A stretch of DNA of 64,000 nucleotides from Chelonoidis abingdonii (Eukaryota > Chordata > Testudines > Testudinidae): positions 32,872,270 to 32,936,269 of the forward strand of contig NC_133774.1 of the NCBI RefSeq assembly GCF_003597395.2. Reading direction: 5' to 3'. Positions 22,386-33,469 of the stretch are shown in pieces. The notes under the pieces are model-generated. The model saw only the letters and a list, made by a program, of their open reading frames with translations, made no database searches and was not told the DNA's origin. Made by a program: the position numbers and the translations under genes. The number at the start of each line of letters is the position of its first letter. Position 1 is the stretch's first letter.

Positions 22386-22699
22386 GTAACAGCTTTGGGT
22401 TTATTTATTGTTTTATTTATTTACTTACTTATGTACAGGAGTTGTCATTAGCCCACTTCCAACCTCCTACCAGAAGGCCAGTTGACTACCTTTGTTCTGG
22501 CTCCTACTCTTCTGGCATGAGTGGCCCTACCAGTTATACTCTGTCAGCACAGCTCTCAGGGTCATGGGATCACACAAGCCTTCCCAATACATGAAAAGAC
22601 AGTACATGGGAAACCTAAACTACTGTTCAACTCAACAATCCCAACTCGATTCAATTCAACTCAGTTAGACCGAGTAAAGAGATTATAGGAAGTGGCTAA
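22386..22699. other. Unassigned stretch
   Basis: Includes a TTTATTTATTGTTTTATTTATTTACTTACTTATG patch (about 22400-22435), low-complexity in type. No gene or named element is seen. Confidence 0.4.
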
Positions 22700-23302
22700 A
22701 CCCATAAGGAAACTACTCTACAGATAAATTTATTCTCTCCTAAATCTATAACTAAAATTGATACATGGAACATGCATACACTATGAGTCGGGTCAAATGG
22801 GCAAAGTAACCAAAGAAATGGCCTAGATATACTAGGTCGCAGTGAAGTGAGATGGGTAACATCAGAACAAATAATTTGTCAACTGGACACAACCTACTAT
22901 ATTCTGGGCTACTGAACACATACTGTCACACACAGTGACATACGTAGACATGGAATTAGGTCAGATACTCTCAAGGATGGCAGCTAAAAGCCTGATAGAA
23001 TTGGTATCAATTTCAGAAAGGATTATAACAGCACAATTTACATCGAAGTTCTAGCAAGCATCCATTATTCAATGCTATGCACTAACAAATCAAGCTATCC
23101 AAGAGGGAAAAAATAAAACTTTAATGGACAGAGAAAAGTTGACAAGGTCCCTGAAAGGGATGTCCTATTAGTAACTGGACACATGAATGCTAATGTGGGG
23201 AGAAACATACTGGCAGGGGCCTAATTATGAGGAAACAGGGCCTTGGTGAAATGAACAAAAATTGTGAAAGATTTGGTAATTTCTGTAGAATGAATAATAA
23301 TA

Positions 23303-23460
23303 GGAGATATATGTATCTCCTAGAACTGGAAGGGACCTTGAAAGGTCATCAAGTCCAGCCCCCTGCCTTCACTAGCAGGACCAACTACTGATTTTTGCCC
23401 CAGATCTCTAAGTGGCCTCCTCAAGGATTGAACTCACAATGCTGGATTCTCTGCTGCTAA
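23303..23460 (-). mobile_element. tRNA-derived SINE, 5'-truncated or diverged
   Basis: Reads on the minus strand as a body GATCTGGGGCAAAAATCAGTAG with tail TGATGACCTTTCAAGGTCCC and TTCCAGTTCTAGGAGATAC. The B-box remnant GTGAGTTCAATCCTTGAGG is present. The A-box part is missing or mutated. The tail differs from the 19176 and 36446 copies (TTCTAGGAGAT instead of TGATATTCTA), so it is another subfamily. It interrupts the RTE-like endonuclease. Confidence 0.8.
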
Positions 23461-23658
23461 TAAAAGTTTAGAATTGCATTAGCAAACAGTTACCAGGCAC
23501 TTAAAGATGAAGATAACGCAACAGTAGAAGGCAAATGGAAATGCGGAAAGGAAATTTTCAACAAAACCTACAAAAGAAGTGCTGGGATTGAGGAAGAATG
23601 GTTTGTCTGAGGATACATGACCAAAAATAGAAGAAAGATGTAAAATTAAATAAACTAA

Positions 23659-24403
23659 GCAAAGAACCCTGTGGCACTTTATAGACTAACAGACATTTTG
23701 GAGCATGAGCTTTCGTGGGTGAATACCTACTTCGTTGGATGCACGTAGTGGAAATTTGCAGGGGCAGGTATATATATGCAAGCAAGAAGCAAACTAGAGA
23801 TAACGAGGTTAGTTGAATCAAGGAGGATGAGGCCCTGTTCTAGCAGTTGAGTTGACAGGAGGAAAAACGAGCTTTGACTTGGCAGCCTATCACAGTCTTG
23901 TTTAATCTTGAGCTGATGGTGTCAAATTTGCAGATGAACTGGAGCTCAGCAGATATTAGGAATGATATACAAAAACCTGTAGGAGAACACTTTCACCCCT
24001 GCCACACTATAGCACTTAAGGGCCATCCTATCAACAAAACTTCAGAACCATACTTCAAAGAGAAACTGCTCACTCATTCATCTCAAATTGACACCATCAT
24101 CAGATTAAACAAAGGACTGTGATGCTTGCCAACTACAAAACCAGTTTCTCCTCCCTTGGTTTTCACACCTCAACTGCTAGAACAGGGCCTCATCCTCCCT
24201 GATTCAACTAACCTCGTTATCTCTAGTTTGCTTCTTGCTTGCATATATATACCTGCCCCTGCAAATTTCCACTACATGCATCGGACAAAGTGGGTATTCA
24301 CGGACGAAAGCTCATGCTCCAAAACGTCTGTTAGTCTATAAGATGCCACAGGATTCTTTGCTGCTTTTACAGATCCAGACTAACATGGCTACCCCTCTGA
24401 TAC
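23659..24403 (+). mobile_element. Penelope-like element, palindromic copy, with TSD
   Basis: An exact 13-bp duplication, TTAAATAAACTAA, lies at 23646-23658 and 24404-24416. The left arm (23659-23945) is the reverse complement of the right arm (about 24075-24403): CTAACCTCGTTATCTCTAG and GCTTGCATATATATACCTGC on the right appear complemented on the left. The loop of about 130 bp (23946-24074) encodes KPVGEHFHPCHTIA on the plus strand, the post-catalytic part of the GIY-YIG domain also seen at 8254. The YIG motif itself is missing. It is inserted in the RTE-like LINE. No RT is present. Confidence 0.85.
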
Positions 24404-24759
24404 TTAAATAAACTAACTCAAGCAAGAACACAGAAGCAGTGACTCCAAGAGGAATATTCCACAAAAAAGGTCAAAAAAGTACCACAAAAGGCAAACAAGA
24501 TTTTACAGACAAAATGGCAACAGATGAAGAGACTGTGCAACATCACTAGACAGTTGTCAGGAAAAAGACCAACTGACCATCCAAGACAATGAAGGTAATT
24601 TTAACCATGAAGACATCAGAACAATTATATGGAGGCAGTATTTAAGCAACTACTGAATGGCAAGCCAGTAGTCAATCCCCAGCCATACAGGAAGGACGAT
24701 ATCTGGATGTTGAATTAGGACTTATCATTAGAATAGAAGAAGAGAAGGCAATCAATAAG

Positions 24760-25820
24760 TTAAAAAGAGATTTCCATAAAGCCTTTGACCCATGGATAAA
24801 ACAGTCTTATGGAAATTACTATACTATTATGGGATCCCCCAGAAATCTGTGATGATTATTCAGAGCTTCCATGAAAAAAATATCATGCCAAGAAATACAT
24901 AACTGTGAACAGATTAGCCTTTGAGGTAACTATCCGCCTCAAACAGGGATGTCTTATGTCACCCCCATGACTTCCTACTGGTAATGGATTGGATAACGAG
25001 AGACCACAGAACAACCCAGGGGTATACAATGGACTTACAGGCAGAAACTAGAAGAAGAAGTCATCTTTGCAGATGACATCAACCTGCTGTTCCATATTCA
25101 AGGCAAGCTAAAACAGATCATCTTCATACCAACGCACAGTTAGTAGGGCTGAAAATCAACAAAGGAATCTAAAACAATGAGAATTAATGCACAACAAGAA
25201 ACATCAATAACATTTTCTGGGTTAGACATAGAAGAGGTCTGACACTTGGCATATCTTGGCAGCATCATAAGCCAAACAAGTGGAACAGATGAAGATGTTA
25301 AAGCCAGAATAGTGACAGCCAGAAATCCCTTCACATTGCCAAAGCTGATCTGGAGGAGCAGAAACCTGGCCTTCCGAACTTAACTTTGAATATTTAACAT
25401 GATTGTAAAGTCTGTTTTACTATATGGGACTGAAACTTGGAGACCTATCAAAGCCTTACCTAAATTCCAAGTTTTTATAAATACCTGCCTTAGACAAATC
25501 CTAAATATCAGAGGGCCAGAAAAAAAAATCAGAAATGAATACTGTCTGGAGAAGAAAACAAAAACTGATAGATCAGGAAATTATGGAAAGAAAATGGAGA
25601 TGGCTAGAACACATATGAAGGAAAGAACCGAACAGTATAACAAAACAGGCACTGGACTGGACCCCAGAGGGAAAGAGGTGAAGAGGTACCAAGAACAATG
25701 TGGAAATGCATAACTGAATGCTATTAAAATGACATGGGAAGAAGCTAAGACCACAGCAACAGATCACCATAAAAGGCAGTGATGAAGGCTCTATGTTCCA
25801 CCTGGGATACAAAGGCATAA
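24760..25820 (+). pseudogene. LINE reverse transcriptase remnant
   Basis: Recognisable blocks in order: KEISIKPLTHG/FHKAFD-like (24764); TIRLKQGCLMSP (about 24930), the R-QGC-SP box; IFADDINLLF with an intact FADD active site at 25066-25077; the thumb/C-terminal AYLGSIISQTSGTDEDVKAR (about 25245); VKSVLLYGTETWRP (25405); and RWLEHI/KERTEQ-like tail to 25700. They lie in different frames separated by stops. This enzyme copies its own RNA at a nicked target. The copy is dead but less decayed than its flanks. Confidence 0.75.
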
Positions 25821-25834
25821 GTTAAGTAAATCAT

Positions 25835-26543
25835 ATGGCATTGGTGAGACTGATACTGGAGTACTGTGTACGGTTAGTTATGGCATCCACATTTAAGGAC
25901 TAGAGAAAAAGTCTTACATTGAGAGGCTCAAAGGGCTCAATCTGTTTAGCTTATAAAAAAGAAGATAGAGAGTTGAGTTGATTAGTGTATAGCAATCTTC
26001 ATGGGGTGAAAATATTAGATAGGAAAAGGTTCTTTAGTTGAGTAGAGAAAGTCATAACAAGAATCAGTAGCCAGAAGCTGAAGCCACACAAATTCAAATT
26101 AGAAGTTAGACAAAAATTATTGATGGTGAGGATGATTAACCACTGAAACAAACTACCAACAGAAGTGGTGGAGTCAGGGCCAGCACTAGACCAAATGGTG
26201 CCCAGGCAAGAAGCATCTTTGGTAACCTCCTCCATTTGTTAAAATTTTGTATACCTTACAGCACCCCAAGCCTGGCGTCCCCCAAGCCTGGCACTCCAGG
26301 TAACCTCTTGGGTCACCTGCCCCTAAATCCAGCATTGGGTGGAGTCTCCATCTCTTGTTGCCTTTAAGTTAGTACTGGGTGCCTTTCTGGAAGATATACT
26401 TCAGGCAAACACAAGTTATGCTTTAATCAAGCACAAGTTATTGGACTCAGTACAAGGGTAACTAGGTGAGGTATAATGAGATATGCAAGAGGTCAGACTA
26501 GATGATTTACTGGTCCCTCATGGCCTTAATCTCTATGAATCTA
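25835..26543 (+). mobile_element. CR1-type LINE 3' end, split by hAT-type element
   Basis: GGTGAGACTGATACTGGAGT, then GGCTCAAAGGGCTCAATCTG, then AGCCACACAAATTCAAATTAG form the end of CR1-type ORF2. The 3' tail after the hAT-type element reads AGAGGTCAGACTAGATGATT, then TGGTCCCTCATGGCC and TCTATGAATCTA, the usual CR1 end. The insertion at 26175 falls between GGTGGAGT and CTCCATCTC. Confidence 0.8.
26175..26337. mobile_element. hAT-type MITE with perfect TSD
   Basis: An exact 8-bp TSD, GGTGGAGT, is at 26167-26174 and 26338-26345. Ends are CAGGGCCAGCACTAG and CTAAATCCAGCATTG, inverted with mismatches. At 163 bp it is the shortest of the set. Removing it restores a continuous CR1 tail. Confidence 0.9.
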
Positions 26544-28215
26544 GAAGCTAACTCACTTCTGACACCATGTTCTCTGTTCAAGCACAATAAGAGAGAACTA
26601 ACGTTATGCAACGTTCTGAAAAGTATTGTTCTCTCAGTTCCTAAACATTGTCTTGTGCATACTCTAACATCCCTGAACTGGAAGCTATCATAACACCAAG
26701 AGCAACCTGGACTCTTGCTCAACCCCTTCCAACTGGCTTTGGTGGCTGATGTGTTTGGGAGGTGGGCTTTGCTCACTCCCCACACATCCCACTTCCTCAC
26801 AGTTGTGAATGTCATGTATTCAGCCCCTTGTCTCCCACCGCTGTCTGAAGTCGCAATTCCCTCCACGGCTGCATAGCCCAAAGGCATAAACTAGTCTGGT
26901 ATTAGTAGAGTACAGTGCATAAAAGTGAGCAAATATGCTTTTCATTGATTCAGAGATAAGGATTTCTCTACATCATACTATAATGGGATAAAATTGAAGA
27001 TTACTAATGAGTAGTATGGGCAGAGGTTTTCATATTAATTTCTTTTTATTCTCCCTTAGCTATAGTCTTATCCTCTGAAGAAGTATGTTAGATGGAGTAT
27101 AAAGAGTGAAACAGAGACACTGACACCATATCAAAAACAACTAAAAGTCAATATAAATAATTCAACAGACTAACGTTCCTCTAATGCATTTTGTCCATTA
27201 AAGCTTTAGACAATTTTGGGACCAGCAAGAGTTTCTTTTTGATTCTTCCATTATTTTCTCATGTCAAAGGAGTGCCTGGTTTTTTGAGAGAAACTCAAAG
27301 ATTAGTTTGTTCATACATCAAATGAGAGTGGTTTTCTAGGTAAAGGAACTGTTTTAAATTATGAATAGCCTTCTACTTTTCATCTTTCTTTTCTTCTTTG
27401 TATAAACATGCACAGTATTAAAAAAGTTTTCCAAATTTTCCATAGCAGTTTAGAGTGGAATGAGAAAATAATTACCCATATCCTGAAAGACAAATATTTC
27501 CTTCCCGAGTAACAATCAGTGCAAGGTTTTACTGCTCATGAGAGGCTGCCTATTGAACAACAGCTGTAGGAAGAACAGTAGTAATAGGAGCAGCAAGATT
27601 CTGCTAAGACGACTGTATCTAATGCTGTATCAATAGTATTTTTGAAGAGTATTAATCCCACCTGCTGTGACTACAAACTAAGCTTCATCAATCCTTTGAA
27701 CTCTGTTAAATAACTCCTGGAGTTCACGGTCCATAATTGCTTCATGCCTTTTTAAAGTGGCAGGCTGAATTGATTAATCATTATATCTTACAGCAAATAT
27801 GGTTTTGATTATTCTATGGTACAATACACCCCTACACTATGAATTACAGTGTGGTGCCAAAGCAGCTTGTGATGTTCATTGCTATGTCTGATTATTCTGG
27901 AACAAATCCCTGGCCACCTTGGAACTTCACAGCTTCTCACAGTGCTGCACTTCATGATCACTCAGAACTTCAGAATGACAACAAGAATATAACTCAGTAT
28001 CTCATTCTCCAAAAACATGGAGCCCTGTCACTTGATCTAAAGGAGAATCTCCAAAATAGGTCAAAATACATACACACACCAGCTAGTGGCACTCTGGTAA
28101 TATGGTCATGAATGTGGGAAAAGAAACATGAAAAAACGGTGTAGTATAGTTTGGTTTGGTTTTTAACAAATATAGCTGCAGACAGGAAAGGAAATTAAGA
28201 GTTCCTTAGACTAAG
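26544..28215. other. Unassigned stretch
   Basis: No gene or named element is seen. Frames at 26507-26887 (minus) and 27839-28111 (plus) have no recognisable domain. The first overlaps the CR1 tail. Confidence 0.55.
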
Positions 28216-28640
28216 AACATTTAGCACTTATAAAGGCAATAGTTGCAGATTATATCAAATTACTTAGGCTTAGAAGGACTGTGGGAAACTCTACAGGAAC
28301 CTAATAAAGTTAGGTGACTGGTCATCATGATGTCAGATGAAATTAAATGTTGACAAATGCAAGGTAATGGGCATTAGAAGAAATAGTCCTAACTACTCAT
28401 TTGTCTTGTGGGTTCTAAATTTATTGCACCTGCTAAGGAAAAAGACCTGGCTTTCATTTTACAAAGTCAGTGAAAAAGACATAGCAGAAATAAATGCAGT
28501 CCAGAAACAGGCTACAAAGTTAACAAGAAGCATGGAAATATTTCTATAAAAAATCCCAATATATAGGGACCAGAGTCAGCTCCTTAATATCTAAACAATC
28601 CTGTTTAAAACAGTTTCCTTTTGTTGAAGAAGAGTGTGTG
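28216..28640 (+). mobile_element. CR1 LINE fragment, RT/C-terminal region
   Basis: The frame at 28337 reads MKLNVDKCKVMGIRRNSPNY, matching the CR1 block that follows the FADD active site (W-MKFNVDKCKVM). Past a shift, SEKDIAEINAVQKQATKLTR continues. It is truncated on both sides and ends before the LTR at 28845. Confidence 0.75.
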
Positions 28641-28844
28641 CTCAGTTTCAGAGGGAATTATGGCTCCTAGAGCCAGGAGAGAAAGGTGTTTTTTCAGTCC
28701 CAATTTTGTAGCTTTGTGGAAGACTGAGCCTCAACAAGCTTCTACAGGTAGGTGGCTTTTGGCTGAAAAATGGAATGCATAATGCTATTGAGTCTGAGCA
28801 GACTCCAAAATAAATATCCCTGACAAACACACAGTAACTGACCA

Positions 28845-29756
28845 TGTTACAACCCAGTGGCCCCCTCCCTTAGGGGGTCCCCTGGGGAGGCAGATTAGCA
28901 CTGTATATTGCTAATGCTGTTGCAAACATTGCAAGGCATTTTTGGGAAGGGTTAAAGGTGTGAATGTGAAATGGAAAATTTCTTTGCAGGCTGCAGAGGC
29001 CAGAGGGGGAAGGAAAAAGAAAGCAGAGAACGGGTTCATTCAACACGCCAGCTCGTTCAGGTAGAAGATAAGGCACTGACTCTAGCCCAAGGCTGCAGCT
29101 CACAGCTGACACTTGGCTGCCTGCCGAGAAAGACGGGGGCCCGGAATCCACTGACCAGCCATGAAAAAGGAAGTTTCAGCTGAACAGACCTGCAGAGGCA
29201 GTCCATAACGAGCAAAACAAGTGAAGGCCAGCACGGAGGAAAACAAAGAGGACAACTAAGTCCAGCCAGCGTGTTTTGGGAAAGTTGAGAAGATCACAAA
29301 GAGCTGATTTTGACTGGTACAAAGAGCCTCAGGAGCAGAGGTCCCTGAACGGAACACCCCCAAAGAAACCCAGGACTTTAAAACCCTCGTGAGAACCAGA
29401 GCAACTCAGAGATCACAGCGGACCCCGGACGATCTGGGCCCAAAACAAAAACTCCCATCCACCCTTCCCCCCACTCTTCTTCCGTTACACCCAGGCTTGG
29501 CCAGCCTTGGGTAGTGCATGTGTGAGTATGAAGGTGGGTTAGGTCTTGGGACACTAATGCTTTGCTTTTTCTTCCTTGAGTGATGTGTGGGATCCCCAGA
29601 ACTCTCCACTGTTATTTTATTATTTTATTAATAAAGCTTTATTTATTAATAAATAAACACACTTGGTGTGTTCCGTCATCTTCTCCCCAAACGATTCTGT
29701 GGCCTCAGCCTAATCACCTGATGCCTCAGGCAGATTGGTAACAGAAATCTGTCACA
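28845..29756 (+). mobile_element. Solo LTR with 4-bp TSD
   Basis: Begins TGTTACAACCCAGTGGCC and ends AGAAATCTGTCACA, 912 bp. The 4-bp duplication ACCA lies at 28841-28844 and 29757-29760. Plus orientation is set by AATAAAGC at about 29629 and AATAAATAAAC nearby. A 4-bp TSD fits the gammaretrovirus-like (ERV1) group, unlike the 5-bp LTRs at 14020 and 21419. There is no internal sequence. Confidence 0.75.
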
Positions 29757-29760
29757 ACCA

Positions 29761-32700
29761 CACATACAGAATACACTCTCCTTTGCCTTCCTTTTACAAA
29801 GAATTGAACACTGGTTAATCACTCTACTTTCCGATCTGCATACACAGATGCATTTTAGTCTTATGGCAGTCTGTACTATAATTTAATACATCACATTCAG
29901 GTGAAAATGTTGCTAAGCTTCATAGCTGTCACTGATACCCTGGAGAGAGGAAACAATTTTATATTGCTATACATTTTGTGAAACTTTACTTGACTGACAT
30001 AGTGTCCCCAGAACAATTAGGAACATCTTGAAGGCATATCAGAATTTGAATAAATATTCTCAGAGCCACAACTGCCAATGAAATTCAGCATTTGATCAAA
30101 TTTCATTTTGATCAAACATTACAGTCAAAGACGGCAATTTATTCGGTAACTCTAAAGCAATTATCTCGGCATGATTACCATCTGCACCAGGCACAGTTTC
30201 AAATCAATCCCATTCTTTTATATTGTTTTTTCTTAAAAGAGAAAAGCCTTTGTTAATCTTATATCACATTGGAAATAAAATAATTACGCAGTGCAACTCC
30301 ATCTATCATAAGTAGAAAACAAATTGACTTGTTAAAGTACAGCCTTAATTTCCCTATTCAAGCATTCACAAGCAAAATATCACATGAATGAAAGGGAAAA
30401 ATGTTCAGATTTTGTTCATTCCTACTGCAGGTGACTTGATAGCCTGAGTTCAAATAATATGTTTTTGTAAGTGAAGAGTTTGTCTTGAAACAATACAGTA
30501 TGTTCAGTGAGCCACACATTTTAATATTATTTGTGTTTTAAGTCCGGATTCTGAAATTTCCAATACACCAGACAACTGCTGTGCCCCTGGGGAGCGCCTC
30601 TGAAATCAGCAGCCTTGCTACAAATTGTAAATTGCAGGGTTGCACCTCAGATGCATAAGGCTTTACAAATATGAAATAAGACAGGTCCCTGCCCCAAGGC
30701 GTTTCCAGTCTAATTCAGACAAAAGTGGGCAGGAATACTGAAAAGACGTAAGTTACTCTAAAGCATTTCTTTGTGTGATAATCCAATTTACATGCTAGAC
30801 TAAGAATATAGGTCAAAGGTGGTGGAAGGTGACTGGACACTGGGGTGGAAGCCACCCTCTTGCTCTGGCCTAAAGACCCCCACTGGATATCACTCCTCAC
30901 CTCCCTCTCTAGGGGTGCTGCATTGGCTGGTGCCTGGGAAGAACCCTTTCGCCCTTGCCTCTAGGAATATAGACCAAAGAGGCCTGAATGGTTTTAATGG
31001 AGCTGCAGTTTGCCTATCCTAATTCTGCACCAGCAGAGCAAAAAAATCACAGATGGCTGAACAGGCGCCTGAGCTACGAAGTCTAGCTTCAGATCTGAAC
31101 TTCCTCTAGCTTTGAGGTGGGAGTAGGGGATGATCCAAGGACTGTAGATGGCTCATCTCATCAGAAGACTGCTGATAGTTTGTAAAGTTTACCTGATTGC
31201 TAACTTCCTAGGGTAGTGTGTTGTCTTTTATTGCACAGAAAAAAGTGCTCTGCTCATTTAAGGAACTGTCCAAGGTTAATAGATAGAAAATAGGTATTAA
31301 AGAATATTGATGCACAGATCATACATAGTAATAAAATTATTTTGCATCATTCTATTATATAGTTTCTAAGGATTATCCTTCTTAACGTATTGAAAGTAGT
31401 GTTAAAGAGGTCATTTTACTTACTAATTTGATCTCTCTTTGATCTCACATATGCACATTTCTCATTCATCCTAATGGGAGTCATATATACACATACAGCG
31501 AAAAACAGACTTCTTTTGCTCTTCACTGTGTATGCAGTTCCTTGGCATCATGTTAAATTTTGTGACTCATAGATGTAATGTGGGATTCAATTTCCTGCAT
31601 GACTTTTCCTATACTGGAAATGTGGTCTGGACTAACACAAAACTTTCTTTTCAATACAAATCTAAAAGAGTAACTGACATCTTTATATATTCCCAATTTA
31701 TATTAACCTCTCTGATAAAGGAATCTGACCCTTGAACTTAGCTAACCAAGTGCTCCTCTCGGTAATGTCAATTAGCTTCATTGGCATCAAGTATCTGCAT
31801 GCTTAATGGAAGGAGGTTATATAAATCAGGAGGGAAAGCAATGGAGGGGGAAAAGCAAACACTCACACACTTTGATTTTAGAGAACAATGGGAGTTCCCT
31901 GGGTTCCTTTCATCTCCATTATGGCTGAAAAAAAGTCTTACTTTGTTCTCCTTCTATATTTTTACTTTACATTGTGACTGAGGAAATCCTTTTTCTATAG
32001 CTTTTAGTCTTTGGATGAAAGAACCCTTCTCTGTCTCTGTGTTTGAGGCTTTAAAAGGGCAGGTGGTACTGTTATTGCATTCTATTTTTAAATAAATTGC
32101 ACCTCACAGGTGCTCAGCCTCAGGCATACGAAGTACTTTGCATCTGTTTGACTGACCTGTTGTGAGTTTTACAAGTGAAAGATCTAGGCAGGGACTAGCG
32201 TCTGTATGTCAGGATCTGCACATAAACACCGTTACTACAAATCTATCTTCACTTTCAGCCAACTAGCAGAGTAGCTAAATAGCAGCTGGAAAATGCTAGA
32301 CTTACTTTGATACTGAGAGACATAGGCATCAAGTACAATAATGCCTTCTTGGTTATAAATTACCTGAAAAACATTTCCAGAATTTTATCTCAGCTCCCAA
32401 GTTGCAGAAATCATGAGGCAGAAAGCCTTGAGTGTCACTTCCTTCTATGCCCTTGTTAGTGCTGTAATGGGAGAACAAAGGTAGCTTCAAGCTGGAGCAG
32501 TGGAAGGGGGCTGTAGGGAAGTAGAAAATCAGGCCTACAATGCATAACTGAGTCTTTTTCTTATTAAGTTACTTGGATTCTCTTTATGTATAGCATCCTT
32601 TATGAGCTACTCTTTGGAAGCAGTCCAGACGAAGATTGCAGACTTCTCTGTGCCCTTGACATACTACAGGAATATTGCCCATTCTTTACTCTCATTCCCT

Positions 32701-32870
32701 TCAGAGACCAAACAAATTCCTCTCTCCCTGAGGCATCAGCCAGCAACTGCCTCCTATAATAGACCCCAATTTCACCTTGCCTTAAAGAAGTGAAGCTTTA
32801 TTGGAGTTCTACAAATAGAGAGAGAGATGGTGCTAGAAAATAAGATATAAACATATGTATACTTAGATGG
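29761..32870. other. Unassigned, repeat-poor stretch
   Basis: About 3.1 kb with no clear element, gene or RNA. An old repeat relic (ACAGGTCCCTGCCCCAAGGC) lies near 30680. Frames such as 30819-31022 and 31532-31735 match nothing I know. It may hold conserved non-coding sequence, which cannot be judged from one genome. Confidence 0.5.
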
Positions 32871-32871
32871 A

Positions 32872-33150
32872 TAACCACAAAAGGTAGGGCCAGAAGAGAC
32901 TTGAGAAGTCATCTAGTCCATCCTCTTGTGCTGAGGTCAGATTAAGTAAACCTCGACCATCCCTGACATATATTTGTCTAACCGATAAAAGGGATTCTAC
33001 AGTTTCCCTACATAACCTATTCCAGAGTTTAGCTATCCTTATTGTTAGGAAGCTTTTCATAATATCTAATCTAATAATATCTAATTTAGGCACAGAGAAC
33101 ATTGCTGGTGTGGTTCTAAATTTAAAGTTACAGATTATCCTTAATTATAT
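32872..33150 (-). mobile_element. CR1 LINE 3' end
   Basis: Plus-strand text GGGCCAGAAGAGACTTGAGA, then GTCATCTAGTCCATCCTCTTG, then CCTATTCCAGAGTTTAGCTATCC is the complement of a CR1 tail and distal ORF2. It is decayed and 5'-truncated. Confidence 0.7.
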
Positions 33151-33444
33151 TACATTACTTGTTACGGAGTATTATCTTTGGTCCCTTACTGCACAGAAAA
33201 GAGACATAAGAAAATACCACGTCCTCAGATGACTATCCTATGAGATTATGTCTGTATATAACTCACTTAGCGCTTACGAAGCCTTCCTCCTTTCATGTAG
33301 AGAGTCTGCTATTATGACAAGATGGTTATATCCTTAGTATTATGGAAATCATAGCAGACTTTAGATGGAAAAATTATACCACTAAATATATCACAGCTTA
33401 AAGGTGCCATCTTTTACAGATCAATTTGTTGAGTTTCCCTTAAT

Positions 33445-33469
33445 ATACACATACACACACACATACACA
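33445..33469. repeat. CA-rich microsatellite, imperfect
   Basis: ATACACATACACACACACAC with TACACA to the right. It is interrupted by T. Confidence 0.85.

Larger units (their letters stand above)
22700..25820 (+). mobile_element. RTE-like LINE, split by SINE and Penelope-like element
   Basis: A long non-LTR retrotransposon on the plus strand. An endonuclease remnant at about 22820-23290 reads CRSEVRWVTSEQ-like early on and, near 23170, LLVTGHMNANVGRN (the GDFNAKVG motif). After the SINE (23303-23460) and the Penelope-like insertion (23659-24403) the linker continues (ARTQKQ..., then LCNITRQLSGKRP near 24540). The reverse transcriptase follows at 24760-25820. Many stops and frameshifts are present. 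The layout (apurinic-type endonuclease, RT, no RNase H seen) fits RTE-like LINEs. The exact clade is not certain. Confidence 0.75.
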
